NCBI GenBank assembly: GCA_011389995.1
Contig: JAABTG010000033.1
Span: 1 to 38,948, forward strand
Direction of reading: 5' to 3'
Source of the DNA: Thiotrichales bacterium
GTDB taxonomy: Bacteria > Pseudomonadota > Gammaproteobacteria > JAABTG01
Length of the DNA stretch: 38,948 nucleotides
Position 1 is the stretch's first letter; every line of letters begins with the position of its first letter. Positions 1-8,734 of the stretch are shown piece by piece. Made by a program: the position numbers and the translations under genes. The notes beneath the pieces were generated by a model. That model was given only the letters and a program-made list of their open reading frames with translations, had not been told where the DNA came from and did not search any database.

Positions 1-302
1 TGGGCCTGGCGGTGGTGGGCCTGCATCTGCTCGCGCCCCTGCCGTTGCTGCTCTCGCGCCGGGCCAAGCGCTCGCCGCGGACCCTGGGGCTAGTGGCCGG
101 GCTGGTCCTCCTGGGCCAGGCCCTTTATGCCCTGTGGCTGACTTTGCCCACCCTGCGTCCCCAGGCCGCCCGGGTGGAGACGGCCGATGCCCTGCTGTTC
201 CTGGGTGTGGGCGGGCTGTGGCTGGGCCTTTTCCTGTGGCGCCTGCCTGGCGCCGCGATGGCTGCGGGGTCGTTCGGCCAGGGGACAGCCGATGGCGGAT
301 GA
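1..302 (+). CDS. C-terminal end of a polytopic membrane protein, probably ActF of alternative complex III (5' partial)
   Basis: The reading frame is already open at base 3 and runs to the TGA at 300-302, so the gene begins upstream of the window. The visible ~100 residues contain two clear transmembrane helices, one in the stretch TLGLVAGLVLLGQALYALW and one in LLFLGVGGLWLGLFLWRL. No soluble domain follows. Position just before a small membrane protein, SCO and caa3 oxidase genes is that of ActF, the quinol-side integral membrane subunit of alternative complex III (quinol:cytochrome c oxidoreductase). The last helix also resembles the end of that family. Naming rests on context plus weak similarity by eye; another NrfD/ActF-like membrane subunit is possible. 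Its stop overlaps the start of the next gene. Confidence 0.55.
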   Translation, partial: GLAVVGLHLLAPLPLLLSRRAKRSPRTLGLVAGLVLLGQALYALWLTLPTLRPQAARVETADALLFLGVGGLWLGLFLWRLPGAAMAAGSFGQGTADGG

Positions 303-642
303 ATCCATGAATAGGGATGGGCCGGCCTACGACCGCAGCGAGGTCAGGGGGATGGCGCTACTGAAGGTCGCCCTCGGCCTGCTGCTGGTGCTGGCGGTGG
401 TGATGCTGGTGGTGCTGCCCTGGCATCGGGAGCAGGCCGTCGCGCCGGCCCAGGCCCCGCCGGGCCCCCGGCTGCTGGCCCATCCGGTCACCAATCTGGC
501 CGACTACCGGGCGGCCCAGAAGCGCCGCCTGGAAGGCTATGGCTGGATAGATCGCGAGGCGGGTATCGCCCACATCCCGGTGGCGCGCGCGGTGCAGATC
601 AAGATTGAGGGTATGGGCTTGTCCCGGGAGGCGGCGCCATGA
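292..642 (+). CDS. small single-pass membrane protein of the ACIII/oxidase operon
   Basis: A 116-residue protein with a charged N-terminus, one strong transmembrane helix (about residues 23-43, LLKVALGLLLVLAVVMLVVL) and a soluble tail. The tail ends in the block YGWIDREAGIAHIPVARAV. This 'YGW-D--AG---IP--RA' block is familiar from small conserved proteins encoded next to SCO and cytochrome oxidase genes; no biochemical function is known to me. I chose the ATG at 292, which overlaps the previous stop and has GGGGA 7 bases upstream; ATG 307 is an alternative. The stop TGA (640-642) overlaps the ATG of the SCO gene, which implies translational coupling. Confidence 0.7.
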   Translation: MADESMNRDGPAYDRSEVRGMALLKVALGLLLVLAVVMLVVLPWHREQAVAPAQAPPGPRLLAHPVTNLADYRAAQKRRLEGYGWIDREAGIAHIPVARAVQIKIEGMGLSREAAP

Positions 643-1469
643 ACCGCTCCGGCTGGCCCATGGCCGTTCTGGGGCTTGTCCTGGTGATGACTCTGCTCGC
701 CGGACCGGCGGCGGCCACGCCCCAGGGGCTGTTCCAGAAGGTGGGATTCGACCAGCATCTGGGGGCCGCCCTGCCGCTGGATGCCCGCCTGCGTGATGCC
801 GCCGGCCGGAGCGTCAGACTGGGGGACTACTTCGGCAAGCGCCCGGTGCTGCTGGTGCTGGGATATTTCGAGTGCCCGAACCTCTGCGGGGTGGCGTGGC
901 GTGGTCTGCTGGAGAGCCTCAAGCCCCTGGCCCTGGAGGTGGGTCGGGATTTCGACGTGGTGGCTTTGAGCATCGATCCCCATGAGGGGCCGGCGGTGGC
1001 GAGACGCACGCGGGACGGCTACGTAAAGGCCTACGGCCGTCCGGGCGCGGAGGGGGGGTGGCACTTCCTGACGGGGACCGAGGACAGCATCGGCCGGGTC
1101 GCCGACGCGGTGGGATTCCGCTACGTCTACGACCCGGAGATGGACGAGTACGCCCATGCCTCGGGTGTGGTGGTGGCCACGGCGCGGGGGGTGGTGTCGC
1201 GATACCTGTTCGGCGTGCGCTACCCGCGTACCGATCTGCGCCTGTCGCTGGTGGAGTCTTCCGACGGGCAAATCGGCTCACCCGTGGACCAGTTGCTGCT
1301 GCTTTGTTACCACTACGATCCCACCACTGGGCAATACGGCTTACTGATCATGAATCTGCTGCGCGGCGGTGGGGCGCTGACCCTGGGCGCGCTCGTGGGC
1401 TTCGTGGTGCTGAGCCGGCGCCGGGAGGTACGGACCGCGGAACGGCCGCCGGGGCCGGGTTCTCCATGA
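639..1469 (+). CDS. SCO1/SenC-family copper chaperone for cytochrome oxidase
   Basis: 276 residues: an N-terminal signal or anchor helix (about 8-26), a thioredoxin-fold SCO domain, and a C-terminal transmembrane helix (about 246-262) followed by a basic tail. The copper ligands are present: CPNLC (Cys79 and Cys83) and the distal His173 in EYAHASG. SCO proteins deliver or reduce copper at the CuA centre of oxidase subunit II. Here the gene is coupled to that subunit: its TGA overlaps the next ATG in ATGA. The extra C-terminal membrane helix makes it a doubly anchored SCO, a form common in operons with alternative complex III and longer than the usual ~200 residues. Confidence 0.92.
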   Translation: MNRSGWPMAVLGLVLVMTLLAGPAAATPQGLFQKVGFDQHLGAALPLDARLRDAAGRSVRLGDYFGKRPVLLVLGYFECPNLCGVAWRGLLESLKPLALEVGRDFDVVALSIDPHEGPAVARRTRDGYVKAYGRPGAEGGWHFLTGTEDSIGRVADAVGFRYVYDPEMDEYAHASGVVVATARGVVSRYLFGVRYPRTDLRLSLVESSDGQIGSPVDQLLLLCYHYDPTTGQYGLLIMNLLRGGGALTLGALVGFVVLSRRREVRTAERPPGPGSP

Positions 1470-2410
1470 GCGATCTCGCAGGATACTTCCCGGACGCCAG
1501 TATCATGGCGGGCCGCATCGACGCCCTGTTGCTCGCTCTGACCCTGGTCTCGGTGCTGGTGGTGGGGGGCATCATGGCGGTCATTGTATGGTTTGCCTTC
1601 CGCTACCGGCGTGGGTCGCCGGCGGCCCGCGGCCCGGCGCCGAGCCGCAGCCGGACACTGGAGGTGGTGTGGATCACCGTCCCCCTGGTGGTGTTCCTGA
1701 TCATCTTCGTGTGGGCTGCGATGCTCTACCTGGAGCTGCGCTCGCCGCCCGCGGACGCCCTGGCCATCAATGTGGTGGCCAAGCAGTGGATGTGGAAGGT
1801 GCAGCATCCCGGAGGACAGCGGGAGATCAACGAACTGCATGTGCCCGTGGGCCGGCCCATAAAGCTGGTGATGACCTCTCAGGACGTCATTCACAGCCTC
1901 TTCGTGCCTGCCTTCAGGGTCAAACAGGATGTCCTGCCCGGGCGTTACACCACGCTGTGGTTCGAACCCAGCCGCGAAGGCGAGTACCCGCTGCTGTGCG
2001 CCGAATTCTGCGGCACCGACCACTCCGGGATGACGGGACGGGTGGTGGTGATGGCCCCCCAGGACTACGACCAATGGCTGGAACGCAACCCCGGGGCCGG
2101 CACCCTGGCCCAGCAGGGCGAGGTGGTGTACCGGCGCCACGGTTGCAGTGGCTGCCATGGCGAGAGCGCCACGGTGCATGCGCCCGGCCTGGCCGGGATC
2201 TATGGCCGCCGGGCATCCCTGGAAGACGGGGGCACGGTGATGGTGGACGAGGGCTATATCCGCGATTCAATCCTGCGGCCGGCCAGCGAGGTGGTCGCCG
2301 GCTACCCGCCCATCATGCCTTCCTACCAGGGCCAGCTCGACGAGGAGGAGATCCTCGCGCTGGTGGCCTACATCCGTTCCCTGGCGGATCGGGAGGAGGC
2401 CGCGCCATGA
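1466..2410 (+). CDS. ctaC: caa3-type cytochrome c oxidase subunit II with fused cytochrome c domain
   Basis: 314 residues. Two N-terminal transmembrane helices (about 20-43 and 68-89) are followed by a cupredoxin CuA domain with ligands His143, Cys178, Cys182, His186 and Met189 ([12 protein letters not shown]). A C-terminal class I cytochrome c domain follows, with the haem c motif CSGCH (227-231) and a likely distal Met284 in MPSYQG. The domain accepts electrons and passes them through CuA to subunit I. The fusion defines a caa3 oxidase. The N-terminus carries no obvious cleavable signal peptide or lipobox. Starts in ATGA overlap with the SCO gene and ends in ATGA overlap with subunit I. Confidence 0.96.
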   Translation: MSDLAGYFPDASIMAGRIDALLLALTLVSVLVVGGIMAVIVWFAFRYRRGSPAARGPAPSRSRTLEVVWITVPLVVFLIIFVWAAMLYLELRSPPADALAINVVAKQWMWKVQHPGGQREINELHVPVGRPIKLVMTSQDVIHSLFVPAFRVKQDVLPGRYTTLWFEPSREGEYPLLCAEFCGTDHSGMTGRVVVMAPQDYDQWLERNPGAGTLAQQGEVVYRRHGCSGCHGESATVHAPGLAGIYGRRASLEDGGTVMVDEGYIRDSILRPASEVVAGYPPIMPSYQGQLDEEEILALVAYIRSLADREEAAP

Positions 2411-4023
2411 GTACCATCGCCGCCGCGCCCGAGCCCAGCTACATCGACGTGTCGTATACCTTGCGCTCGTGGCTCACCACCCACGACCACAAACGCATCG
2501 GCCTGCTCTATGTGGTCTCCATTACCTTCTTTTTCTTCATCGCGGCCGTGGCCGCGGCCATCATGCGCGTCGAGCTGCTGACCCCTGCGGGAGACCTGCT
2601 GGAGGCCGACACCTATAACAAGCTGTTCACCGTGCACGGTGTGGTCATGGTGTGGTTCTTCCTCATCCCCTCCATCCCGGCCACCTTCGGCAACTTTCTC
2701 CTGCCGCTGATGATCGGCGCCAGGGACGTGGCCTTTCCCCGGCTCAATCTGGCCAGCTGGTATGTGTACAGCCTGGGAGGCCTGTTCGTCATCATCACCC
2801 TGATCGCCGGGGGCGTGGATACGGGGTGGACCTTCTACACGCCCTATACCACCATGTTCTCCAATACCCACGTGGTGGCCGCCATCTGCGGTGTCTTCAT
2901 CGTCGGCTTCTCCTCCATATTCACCGGCCTCAACTTCATCGTCACCGTTCACCGCATGCGGGCACCGGGCCTGAACTGGTTCCGCCTGCCGCTGTTCGTA
3001 TGGGCACAGTACGCCACCAGCCTGGTGATGGTGCTGGCCACGCCCGTGCTCGCCATGACCCTGGCCCTGGTCGCCATCGAGCGCATCCTGCAGGTGGGGA
3101 TCTTCGACCCTGCCCTGGGAGGAGACCCGCTGCTGTTCCAGCACCTGTTCTGGTTCTACTCCCATCCCGCCGTCTACATCATGGTGCTGCCTGCCATGGG
3201 GGTGGTGAGCGAGGTGATCGCCTGCTTCGCGCGCCGGCCCGTGTTCGGCTACCGTTTCATGGTCTACTCCCTGCTCGGCATCGCGGTGGTGGGCTTCACG
3301 GTGTGGGGCCACCACATGTTCGTCAGCGGTCAGTCCATGTATGCGGGCATGGTCTTTTCGCTGCTCAGCTTCCTGGTGGCCGTTCCCTCCTCCATCAAGG
3401 TCTTCAACTGGACCGCCACCCTCTACCGCGGCTCGGTGAGCTTCGAGGCCCCCATGCTCTACGCCCTGGGGTTCATTGCACTGTTCATGATGGGAGGCAT
3501 CACCGGTATCTGGCTGGCGGCCCTGGCCGCCGACGTGCACCTCACGGACACCTACTTCGTGGTTGCCCACTTTCACTACATCATGGTGGGGGCCGCGGTG
3601 ATGGCCTACTTCTCGGCGATTCATTTCTGGTGGCCGAAGATCACGGGAAGGCTGTACCCGGAGTCCTGGGCGCGCCTCGCGGCCATAGTGATGTTCATCG
3701 GCTTCAATCTCGCCTTCTTTCCCCAGTACATCGCCGGCTTCCTGGGCATGCCGCGGCGCTACCATGCCTATCCGCCCGAGTACGAGGTCCTGAACATACT
3801 GTCCTCGGCCGGGGCCGCCGTTCTGGCCGTGGCCTATGTGCTGCCCCTCATCTATCTGGGCTGGTCGCTGCTGCGCGGACCGCGGGCCGGCAGCAGTCCC
3901 TGGGGGGCGACGGGCCTGGAGTGGGAGACCACCTCGCCGCCGCCGCGCGACAACTTCCGGCGCCCACCCCGCGTGGATGGTCCGCCCTACGCCTATGACA
4001 CGGAGCGCGGCCATGGCCCCTGA
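2407..4023 (+). CDS. ctaD: caa3-type cytochrome c oxidase subunit I (A2-type haem-copper oxidase)
   Basis: 538 residues with the twelve-helix core. Visible metal ligands: low-spin haem His77 (TVHG) and His390; CuB His253, His302 and His303; high-spin haem His388 (HFHY). The cross-linked Tyr257 lies in HPAVY. The helix VI motif is YSHPAVY rather than GHPEVY. Proton-channel Glu is therefore replaced by the Tyr-Ser pair that defines A2-type oxidases such as Rhodothermus marinus caa3. It reduces O2 to water at the binuclear centre and pumps protons in the cytoplasmic membrane. The end overlaps the start of subunit III by 11 bases. Confidence 0.97.
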   Translation: MSTIAAAPEPSYIDVSYTLRSWLTTHDHKRIGLLYVVSITFFFFIAAVAAAIMRVELLTPAGDLLEADTYNKLFTVHGVVMVWFFLIPSIPATFGNFLLPLMIGARDVAFPRLNLASWYVYSLGGLFVIITLIAGGVDTGWTFYTPYTTMFSNTHVVAAICGVFIVGFSSIFTGLNFIVTVHRMRAPGLNWFRLPLFVWAQYATSLVMVLATPVLAMTLALVAIERILQVGIFDPALGGDPLLFQHLFWFYSHPAVYIMVLPAMGVVSEVIACFARRPVFGYRFMVYSLLGIAVVGFTVWGHHMFVSGQSMYAGMVFSLLSFLVAVPSSIKVFNWTATLYRGSVSFEAPMLYALGFIALFMMGGITGIWLAALAADVHLTDTYFVVAHFHYIMVGAAVMAYFSAIHFWWPKITGRLYPESWARLAAIVMFIGFNLAFFPQYIAGFLGMPRRYHAYPPEYEVLNILSSAGAAVLAVAYVLPLIYLGWSLLRGPRAGSSPWGATGLEWETTSPPPRDNFRRPPRVDGPPYAYDTERGHGP

Positions 4024-4660
4024 CGCCGTGGTCCCCGACGCCCCGCAGTTCGAGGATGGCGAGCAGCGCCGCTCGGCCGCCACTCTCGGGATGTGGGTGT
4101 TTCTGGCCACCGAGGTGCTGTTCTTCGGCGTGCTCTTCGGCGGCTATGCGGTGATACGGCTACTCAACTATGACGCCTTCGTCGTGGGCAGCCATCACAC
4201 CGATGTGGTCCTCGGCACCGTCAATACGGCGGTGCTGCTCACCAGCAGCCTGACCATGGCCCTGGCGGTGCGGGGCGCCGGCCTGGGCCAGCGGCGCGAC
4301 ACCACCCGGTGGCTGGTGCTCACACTGCTGCTGGGACTGGCCTTCCTGGGCATCAAGGGGGTGGAGTACTACCAGGAATACCAGGACGCGCTGGTGCCGG
4401 TGCTGGCCTTCCGCTACCAGGGCCCCCACGCCCAGGGCGTGTTGCTGTTCTTCTATCTCTACTTCGTCATGACCGGCCTCCATGCCCTGCACCTCATCAT
4501 CGGCGTGGCGGTGGTGGGCGCCATGGTGGTGCGAAACAGGCGGGGCCATTTCGGCCCCGAATACTACATTCCCGTGGAGTTGACCGGTCTGTACTGGCAC
4601 TTCGTGGATGTGGTGTGGATCTTCCTCTACCCGCTGTTCTACCTGGTGGCCCGCGTATGA
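4013..4660 (+). CDS. ctaE: cytochrome c oxidase subunit III
   Basis: 215 residues with five hydrophobic helices, the short form of COX3. Family features include the opening [23 protein letters not shown] in the middle, and the closing [18 protein letters not shown]. Subunit III stabilises the oxidase and sustains proton uptake; it carries no cofactor. I chose ATG 4013, which overlaps the ctaD stop. Upstream codons in this frame run inside ctaD and look like out-of-frame coding sequence. The stop overlaps the next gene in ATGA. Confidence 0.95.
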   Translation: MAPDAVVPDAPQFEDGEQRRSAATLGMWVFLATEVLFFGVLFGGYAVIRLLNYDAFVVGSHHTDVVLGTVNTAVLLTSSLTMALAVRGAGLGQRRDTTRWLVLTLLLGLAFLGIKGVEYYQEYQDALVPVLAFRYQGPHAQGVLLFFYLYFVMTGLHALHLIIGVAVVGAMVVRNRRGHFGPEYYIPVELTGLYWHFVDVVWIFLYPLFYLVARV

Positions 4661-4947
4661 GCCCGGCCGCCGGCCAAAACCACAGTCCCGGCGCGCGCCA
4701 ATACGTCCTCACCTGGGTGGCCTTGCTGGTGTTGCTGCTGGTGGCCGTGGGCACGGCCTACATCCCCCTGGGGGTGGTCAATGTCGGCCTGAATCTGGGC
4801 ATCGCGGTGGTGAAGGCGCTGCTGGTGATGGTGGTGTTCATGCACCTCGGGATCAGCCGTCCGGTGGTGCGGCTCGCCGCGGTGGCGGGATTCTTCTGGC
4901 TGGCCCTGCTGTTCATCCTCACCCTGGCCGAGTACGTGACTCGCTGA
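4657..4947 (+). CDS. ctaF: cytochrome c oxidase subunit IV, prokaryotic type
   Basis: 96 residues with three hydrophobic segments (about 17-36, 42-63 and 69-91) and the sequence VVKALLVMVVFMHL, typical of the bacterial COX4 family. It is a small accessory subunit. It closes the oxidase operon: it starts in ATGA overlap with subunit III, and 145 bases without a gene follow. I see no clear terminator in that gap. Confidence 0.88.
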   Translation: MSPAAGQNHSPGARQYVLTWVALLVLLLVAVGTAYIPLGVVNVGLNLGIAVVKALLVMVVFMHLGISRPVVRLAAVAGFFWLALLFILTLAEYVTR

Positions 4948-5091
4948 TGCGCGTGCTGAAGGGAAGCCATGCCCGCCCACGGGCCGTCGAATGAGCGGTG
5001 GCATGTCAATTGCTGGGCATTGGTTGATTCCACGGTTCCCTGGACGAGCCGTCCGGGGCCCGAGACCGACGGGAGCATGAGGAGGTGCCCA

Positions 5092-5622
5092 ATGGCTTTG
5101 TCAGCGATATTCGGCGAGCGTTATCTGTCCAAGGCCGGTGGTGTCTACGACAGCGAGGAAGAGGCCCGGGAGGTGGCCCGCAGGATAGGTGATCGAACGA
5201 GCGTGAGGGACGAACAGGTAAAGGTGGTGAATCCCCATGACCGCCAGGTCGGCAGGAAACTGGAGCCGGAGAGCACCGGTATCGCCTACACCCTGGTCAA
5301 GTCCCACGTCACCCTCGGTATCATCGGGGCCGTCGTCGGCCTGCTGGTGGGGTTGCTGCTGGTGTCTTTCGGCGGCCAGATGTTCGCCACGTCGCCCAGT
5401 TACACCACCATTGTCGCCGCCGCCGTCGGGGCCATCGCCGGCCTTCTCCTGGGGGGGCTGGCATCCATCCGACCCGATCACGACCTCCTCATCACCGAGG
5501 TCCAGCGCGCCGCGAAACAGGGCCGTTGGGCGGTGGTGGTACATGCCCGGGACGAAGATGAAAAGCGTGCGGTGGAGGCGGTGCTGAAGGAGCGCGCGGA
5601 GGACGTAAAGAAAACCCTGTGA
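5092..5622 (+). CDS. glycine-zipper membrane protein, function unknown
   Basis: 176 residues. A soluble N-terminal part (1-70) has an acidic helix (SEEEAREVARRIG) and a strand (EQVKVVNP). Two Gly/Ala-rich transmembrane helices follow (about 72-94 and 104-125), then a soluble C-terminal part with strand GRWAVVVHA and helix DEKRAVEAVLKE. The two soluble parts could form one alpha/beta fold interrupted by a membrane hairpin. That layout recurs in the DUF1269 protein at 36305. Start chosen at ATG 5092, which has GAGGAGG 7 bases upstream; the frame is open further upstream but has no such site. It stands alone between the oxidase operon and the sulfur enzyme gene. Confidence 0.75.
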   Translation: MALSAIFGERYLSKAGGVYDSEEEAREVARRIGDRTSVRDEQVKVVNPHDRQVGRKLEPESTGIAYTLVKSHVTLGIIGAVVGLLVGLLLVSFGGQMFATSPSYTTIVAAAVGAIAGLLLGGLASIRPDHDLLITEVQRAAKQGRWAVVVHARDEDEKRAVEAVLKERAEDVKKTL

Positions 5623-5713
5623 TCGAGACGACGGCAATGCCGCCGCCCTGGTGAGGGGCCATATCCACCGCCAGCGGTTGTTTTGCCCCGCAAACGCGAG
5701 CCTCGGAGAGTCT

Positions 5714-7105
5714 ATGCATTTTTCACAGTTCTATATGGAAAGCCTGGGCCACGCCTCTTACTTCGTGGGTTCGGAGGAGACGGGCGAGGCCCTGGTGCTC
5801 GACGTGCGTCGCGATGTCGACGTCTATTTCGAGGAGGCCAACCGCCAGGGCATGCGCATTCGCTACGCCTGCGACACCCATCAGCACAACGACTATGTCA
5901 CCGGCATATGCGAGTTGCCCGAACGGGGCGACATCCAGCTGCTGGCGGGGGCACGCTCGGAACTCGGCTATGCCGTGAAGGGCATGGATGACGGCCAGCG
6001 CCTGGAGATGGGGGAAGTGGTGCTGGAGTTCATGCACACCCCCGGCCACACACCGGAGCACATCAGCCTGCTGGTCACCGACCGTTCCCGCGGCGAAGCG
6101 CCCGCCATCCTGCTCTCGGGCGGGGCCCTTCTGGTGGGAGACATCGCCCGGCCCGATCTGCTGGGGGATGCCGAGGATGCCCGGCGTAATGCCGGCGTCT
6201 TCTGCCACACCCTGCAGGAGAAGATCCTCGAACTGCCGGACTTCGTGGAGGTGTACCCCACCCACGTGAAGGGCTCCCTGTGCGGCGGCAGCATCGGCAG
6301 CCGCCTGTCCACCACGGTGGGTTACGAGCGGCGCATGAACGGCCTGCTGGCCCATCTGGATGCGGCGGATACCTTCGTGGACCAGTGCATGGACCTCAAG
6401 GACCTGCCCACCGTTCCTCCCTACTGGCCGCGCATGCGGCGGATGAACGTCGAAGGTCCGCCGCCCCTCGGGGTGCTGGCGGATCCCCCGCCCCTGGCGG
6501 TGGAGGACTTCCAGCGCCGCCAACGGGAAGGCGCCGTGGTGGTGGACTGCCGGTCGCCGGAGGCCTTCAGTGCCCACATCCCGGATGCCATCAACGTCGG
6601 CATCGGCAGTTCCTTCGCCACCTGGGCCGGCAGCGTGCTGCCCTATGACAGGCCCCTGGTGCTGGTGCTGGAGCAGCCCGGCGACCTGTGGGAGGTGTGC
6701 TGGCAACTGCTGCGCATCGGCTACGACCTGCCCCTGGGCTGGCTGGCGGGCGGCATGCTGGCCTGGCGCACCGCCGGCAAGCCCATCGAGGTGCTGAGGC
6801 AATGGACCATCCGCGATCTGCGGGAGGAGTTGAACAGGCGTGCCGACCTCACGGTACTCGACGTGCGTCAACCGGCGGAGTGGACTGCCGGCCATATCGA
6901 AGGGGCCCGTCATATCAGCGGCGCCGAGATCACCCGGCGCCTGGAAGAGGTGCCGGCGGCGCGGCCGGTGGCTGTCATCTGCGGCAGCGGCTTCCGTTCC
7001 TCGGTGGTGGCGAGCCTGCTGCAGCGCCAGGGCCACCGCAGAGTGGCCAATGTGCTGGGCGGCATGACGGGATGGATGCAGGAGGGCCTGCCCGTGTCCT
7101 CGTAG
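5714..7105 (+). CDS. persulfide dioxygenase-like metallo-beta-lactamase protein with two rhodanese domains
   Basis: 463 residues. The N-terminal metallo-beta-lactamase fold (1 to ~240) has THQHNDY (His56, His58, Asp60, Tyr61), GHTPEH (His112), GDIARPD (Asp143) and PTH (His184). The last position of the HxHxDH motif is Tyr. That fits ETHE1/CstB-type enzymes, which bind one iron through two His and one Asp and do not need the second metal. A first rhodanese domain (~262-358) keeps the DCRSPEAF signature but has no Cys in its active loop. A second (~365-458) has Cys423 in CGSGFRS. The likely role is oxidising glutathione or protein persulfide to sulfite, with sulfur relay by the second rhodanese. 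Start ATG 5714 has GGAGA five bases upstream. Confidence 0.85.
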   Translation: MHFSQFYMESLGHASYFVGSEETGEALVLDVRRDVDVYFEEANRQGMRIRYACDTHQHNDYVTGICELPERGDIQLLAGARSELGYAVKGMDDGQRLEMGEVVLEFMHTPGHTPEHISLLVTDRSRGEAPAILLSGGALLVGDIARPDLLGDAEDARRNAGVFCHTLQEKILELPDFVEVYPTHVKGSLCGGSIGSRLSTTVGYERRMNGLLAHLDAADTFVDQCMDLKDLPTVPPYWPRMRRMNVEGPPPLGVLADPPPLAVEDFQRRQREGAVVVDCRSPEAFSAHIPDAINVGIGSSFATWAGSVLPYDRPLVLVLEQPGDLWEVCWQLLRIGYDLPLGWLAGGMLAWRTAGKPIEVLRQWTIRDLREELNRRADLTVLDVRQPAEWTAGHIEGARHISGAEITRRLEEVPAARPVAVICGSGFRSSVVASLLQRQGHRRVANVLGGMTGWMQEGLPVSS

Positions 7106-7106
7106 C

Positions 7107-7330
7107 CCATCCCGGCAAAGCCGGACGCGGCGCAACCGGGGTGCCACCGGGACCGCCAAAGCATATGGCGGCGCCACCCCGTGGGATAGCGACTGAGGAC
7201 GGCAGGGTAGTTAAGGCGTCCGGCCACGGGGGCCACGGAGGACCCTCGAATCATCGCACAGGCGACGCCCCTTGGGTGTCGCTTCGATATGCGATGGCCT
7301 GGGTGCGTCCCTGACCCCGGAGGGGTCGGG
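7107..7330 (+). ncRNA. candidate structured leader RNA upstream of the small acidic protein
   Basis: The gap between the sulfur enzyme and the gene at 7373 holds several strong inverted repeats seen by eye. CCGCC/GGCGG lies inside GGGGTG/CACCCC at about 7136-7180. CATCGCA (7252-7258) pairs with TGCGATG (7290-7296) around an inner 9-pair hairpin, 7262-7270 with 7274-7282. A tight GACCCC-gga-GGGGTC hairpin lies at 7313-7327. I do not recognise a known riboswitch class. It may equally be a set of terminators or processing sites in a GC-rich spacer. Confidence 0.35.
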
Positions 7331-7372
7331 GGCGGGCCATCCGAGTGAAACCCGAACTATGGAGGTTCAACC

Positions 7373-7609
7373 ATGAACGACGACGACAAGAAGCAGCAGG
7401 ACAATCAGGGTGAAGGCAACCGCGAGGCGGCCCGGGAATACAACGAGGAGACCCGTGAGTTCGTGGAGTCCGGCAAGGTGGACGAGGCGGCGGAGAAGGC
7501 CTCGGAACAGGACCCCGGGGAAGCCGAGGCCGCGGAACGCGCCGGTGAGGAACGGGCCAGGGAGAAGGATCCCGAGGTGGTGCGCGACTATAGGAAACCA
7601 ACGGATTGA
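7373..7609 (+). CDS. small highly charged hydrophilic protein, conserved hypothetical type
   Basis: 78 residues, almost entirely charged or polar (Asp, Glu, Lys, Arg, Gln, Asn) with no hydrophobic core, no Cys and no signal peptide. The centre REAAREYNEETREFVESGKVDEAA is the conserved part of small proteobacterial hypotheticals with no known role. The composition is like intrinsically disordered stress proteins. A strong ribosome site, GGAGG (7361-7365), sits 7 bases before the ATG, which supports real expression. The gene is monocistronic and follows a 267-base structured spacer. Confidence 0.65.
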   Translation: MNDDDKKQQDNQGEGNREAAREYNEETREFVESGKVDEAAEKASEQDPGEAEAAERAGEERAREKDPEVVRDYRKPTD

Positions 7610-7717
7610 GCCCGTCACCGTGGCCACGTCAGCGGAGGTGGCCGTCCCGCCACGGAAGGCGGTGGGCCGCCCCGCGAAGGGGCAGGCTCACCATAACAGG
7701 GACTGGTCCGGCCCATT

Positions 7718-7765
7718 CCCCTCGAGAGGGTCCCGGGCCGGCTTCGGTACGGTCCCGGGAGGGCC
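7718..7765 (+). repeat. GC-rich hairpin between convergent genes
   Basis: Between the convergent ends of the genes at 7609 and 7788 there is an imperfect hairpin formed by CCGGGCCG and CGGTCCCGG around a short loop (about 7733-7759). It lacks a clear U-tract, so it may act as a weak or Rho-assisted transcription barrier. The rest of the 178-base gap shows nothing codable. Confidence 0.25.
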
Positions 7766-7787
7766 GGAGATCCTTTAAGCGTTTCCT

Positions 7788-8636
7788 CTATGCGCGTGCT
7801 GTCCGGCGCCGCAGGGCGATGACCCCGAGGGCGCTGGCCAGGAGGGCGATGGGCGCCGGCAGGGGCACGGGGGAGGTCGACGCCGTGAGGCCGGCGACGT
7901 TGCCGGCGGAGAACGACATGCCGAAGGTGTTGAGGCCGTCGGCGAAGCCGCCGCGGGTACCGCTGGCCACCAGGCTCGACCAGATGAAGACCATGTCGCC
8001 GTCCTCGAGGGTGAAGTCGATGGAATCAGTGACCCTCTGAAAGCCGAGGTCCACCAGGTCGAGGTCGCGGAAGTCGATCTCGCTCTCGACCAGTACGGAT
8101 GCGTCCGGCGTGCCCGGCAGGATCTCGAAGCGGAAACTCCCGTAGTCGCGGAAGAAATCGAGATCGCTGGCGGTGGCGATGATGGTATTGACGAACAGGT
8201 CCGCATCGGGGGGCTGGCTGCCCTCGCCGAGGCTTCCCTCGAGTACGAGATCGAGGGTGAACAGACTGGTGGCACCGTTATAGGTGTACTTGTGCATGGC
8301 CGCGGCGTTGGAGTTGACGTTGGAATCGGCTTCCGAAAAGGCTTCCGCGCCCAGCACCGGCAGTGCCAGGGCGCCGCCGCTCAGTTGCGCCAGGGCGGCA
8401 CCGCTGCCGTTGACGCCGGCCGGGATGCTGGATTGGGAACTGGCGAAGCCCTCGCCACCGTCAGAGTCGAACTCGGAGATGGAGCCGGAGCCGCCACAGA
8501 AGCTCGGGCAGGGGGAGACGGTCGATACCGCCGTCTCGGCCGCGATGGAGGCGGCGGCCGCCACCCCGGGGATGGCTGTGGCGAACAGCAGGAATGCGGG
8601 CAGCAGACAGGTCGTGGTCCTGTGCAGAGATTTCAT
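7788..8636 (-). CDS. secreted VPLPA-CTERM (PEP-CTERM type) sorted protein
   Basis: 282 residues. A Sec signal peptide (MKSLHRTTTCLLPAFLLFA, cleavage probably after AAAA near 29) is followed by a Ser/Gly/Asp-rich domain predicted to be mainly beta. The C-terminus has VPLPAPIALLASALGVIALRRR: the VPLPA motif, a membrane helix and an Arg cluster. That tripartite tail is the VPLPA-CTERM variant of PEP-CTERM signals, which are cleaved by exosortase in bacteria that make exopolysaccharide. The mature protein's role is not recognised; CPSFCGGSG after the signal may form a disulfide. Start is ATG at 8634-8636 with GAGGA eight bases upstream; an earlier in-frame start (8672) would spoil the signal peptide. 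No exosortase gene is in this window. Confidence 0.8.
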   Translation of the reverse strand: MKSLHRTTTCLLPAFLLFATAIPGVAAAASIAAETAVSTVSPCPSFCGGSGSISEFDSDGGEGFASSQSSIPAGVNGSGAALAQLSGGALALPVLGAEAFSEADSNVNSNAAAMHKYTYNGATSLFTLDLVLEGSLGEGSQPPDADLFVNTIIATASDLDFFRDYGSFRFEILPGTPDASVLVESEIDFRDLDLVDLGFQRVTDSIDFTLEDGDMVFIWSSLVASGTRGGFADGLNTFGMSFSAGNVAGLTASTSPVPLPAPIALLASALGVIALRRRTARA

Positions 8637-8734
8637 CGCTGTTTTCCTCGCGGGCAGTTGGAGAGGGCGCACATTATCGTTATGGGAGCTTACCGCCGGA
8701 GGATGTCAATTATTCGCTGTCGTGTTGATGGCAT

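Noticed and set aside
2368..4110. A 580-codon minus-strand open frame opposite ctaD and ctaE
   Set aside because: It is rich in His, Gln and Gly and mirrors the real genes; a shadow of GC-rich coding sequence on the other strand.
7107..7200. A c-di-GMP or cobalamin riboswitch upstream of 7373
   Set aside because: A few short words (GGCAAAG, GACGC) recall the GEMM motif, but the conserved order and tetraloop-receptor elements are not present. Left as an unclassified structured leader.
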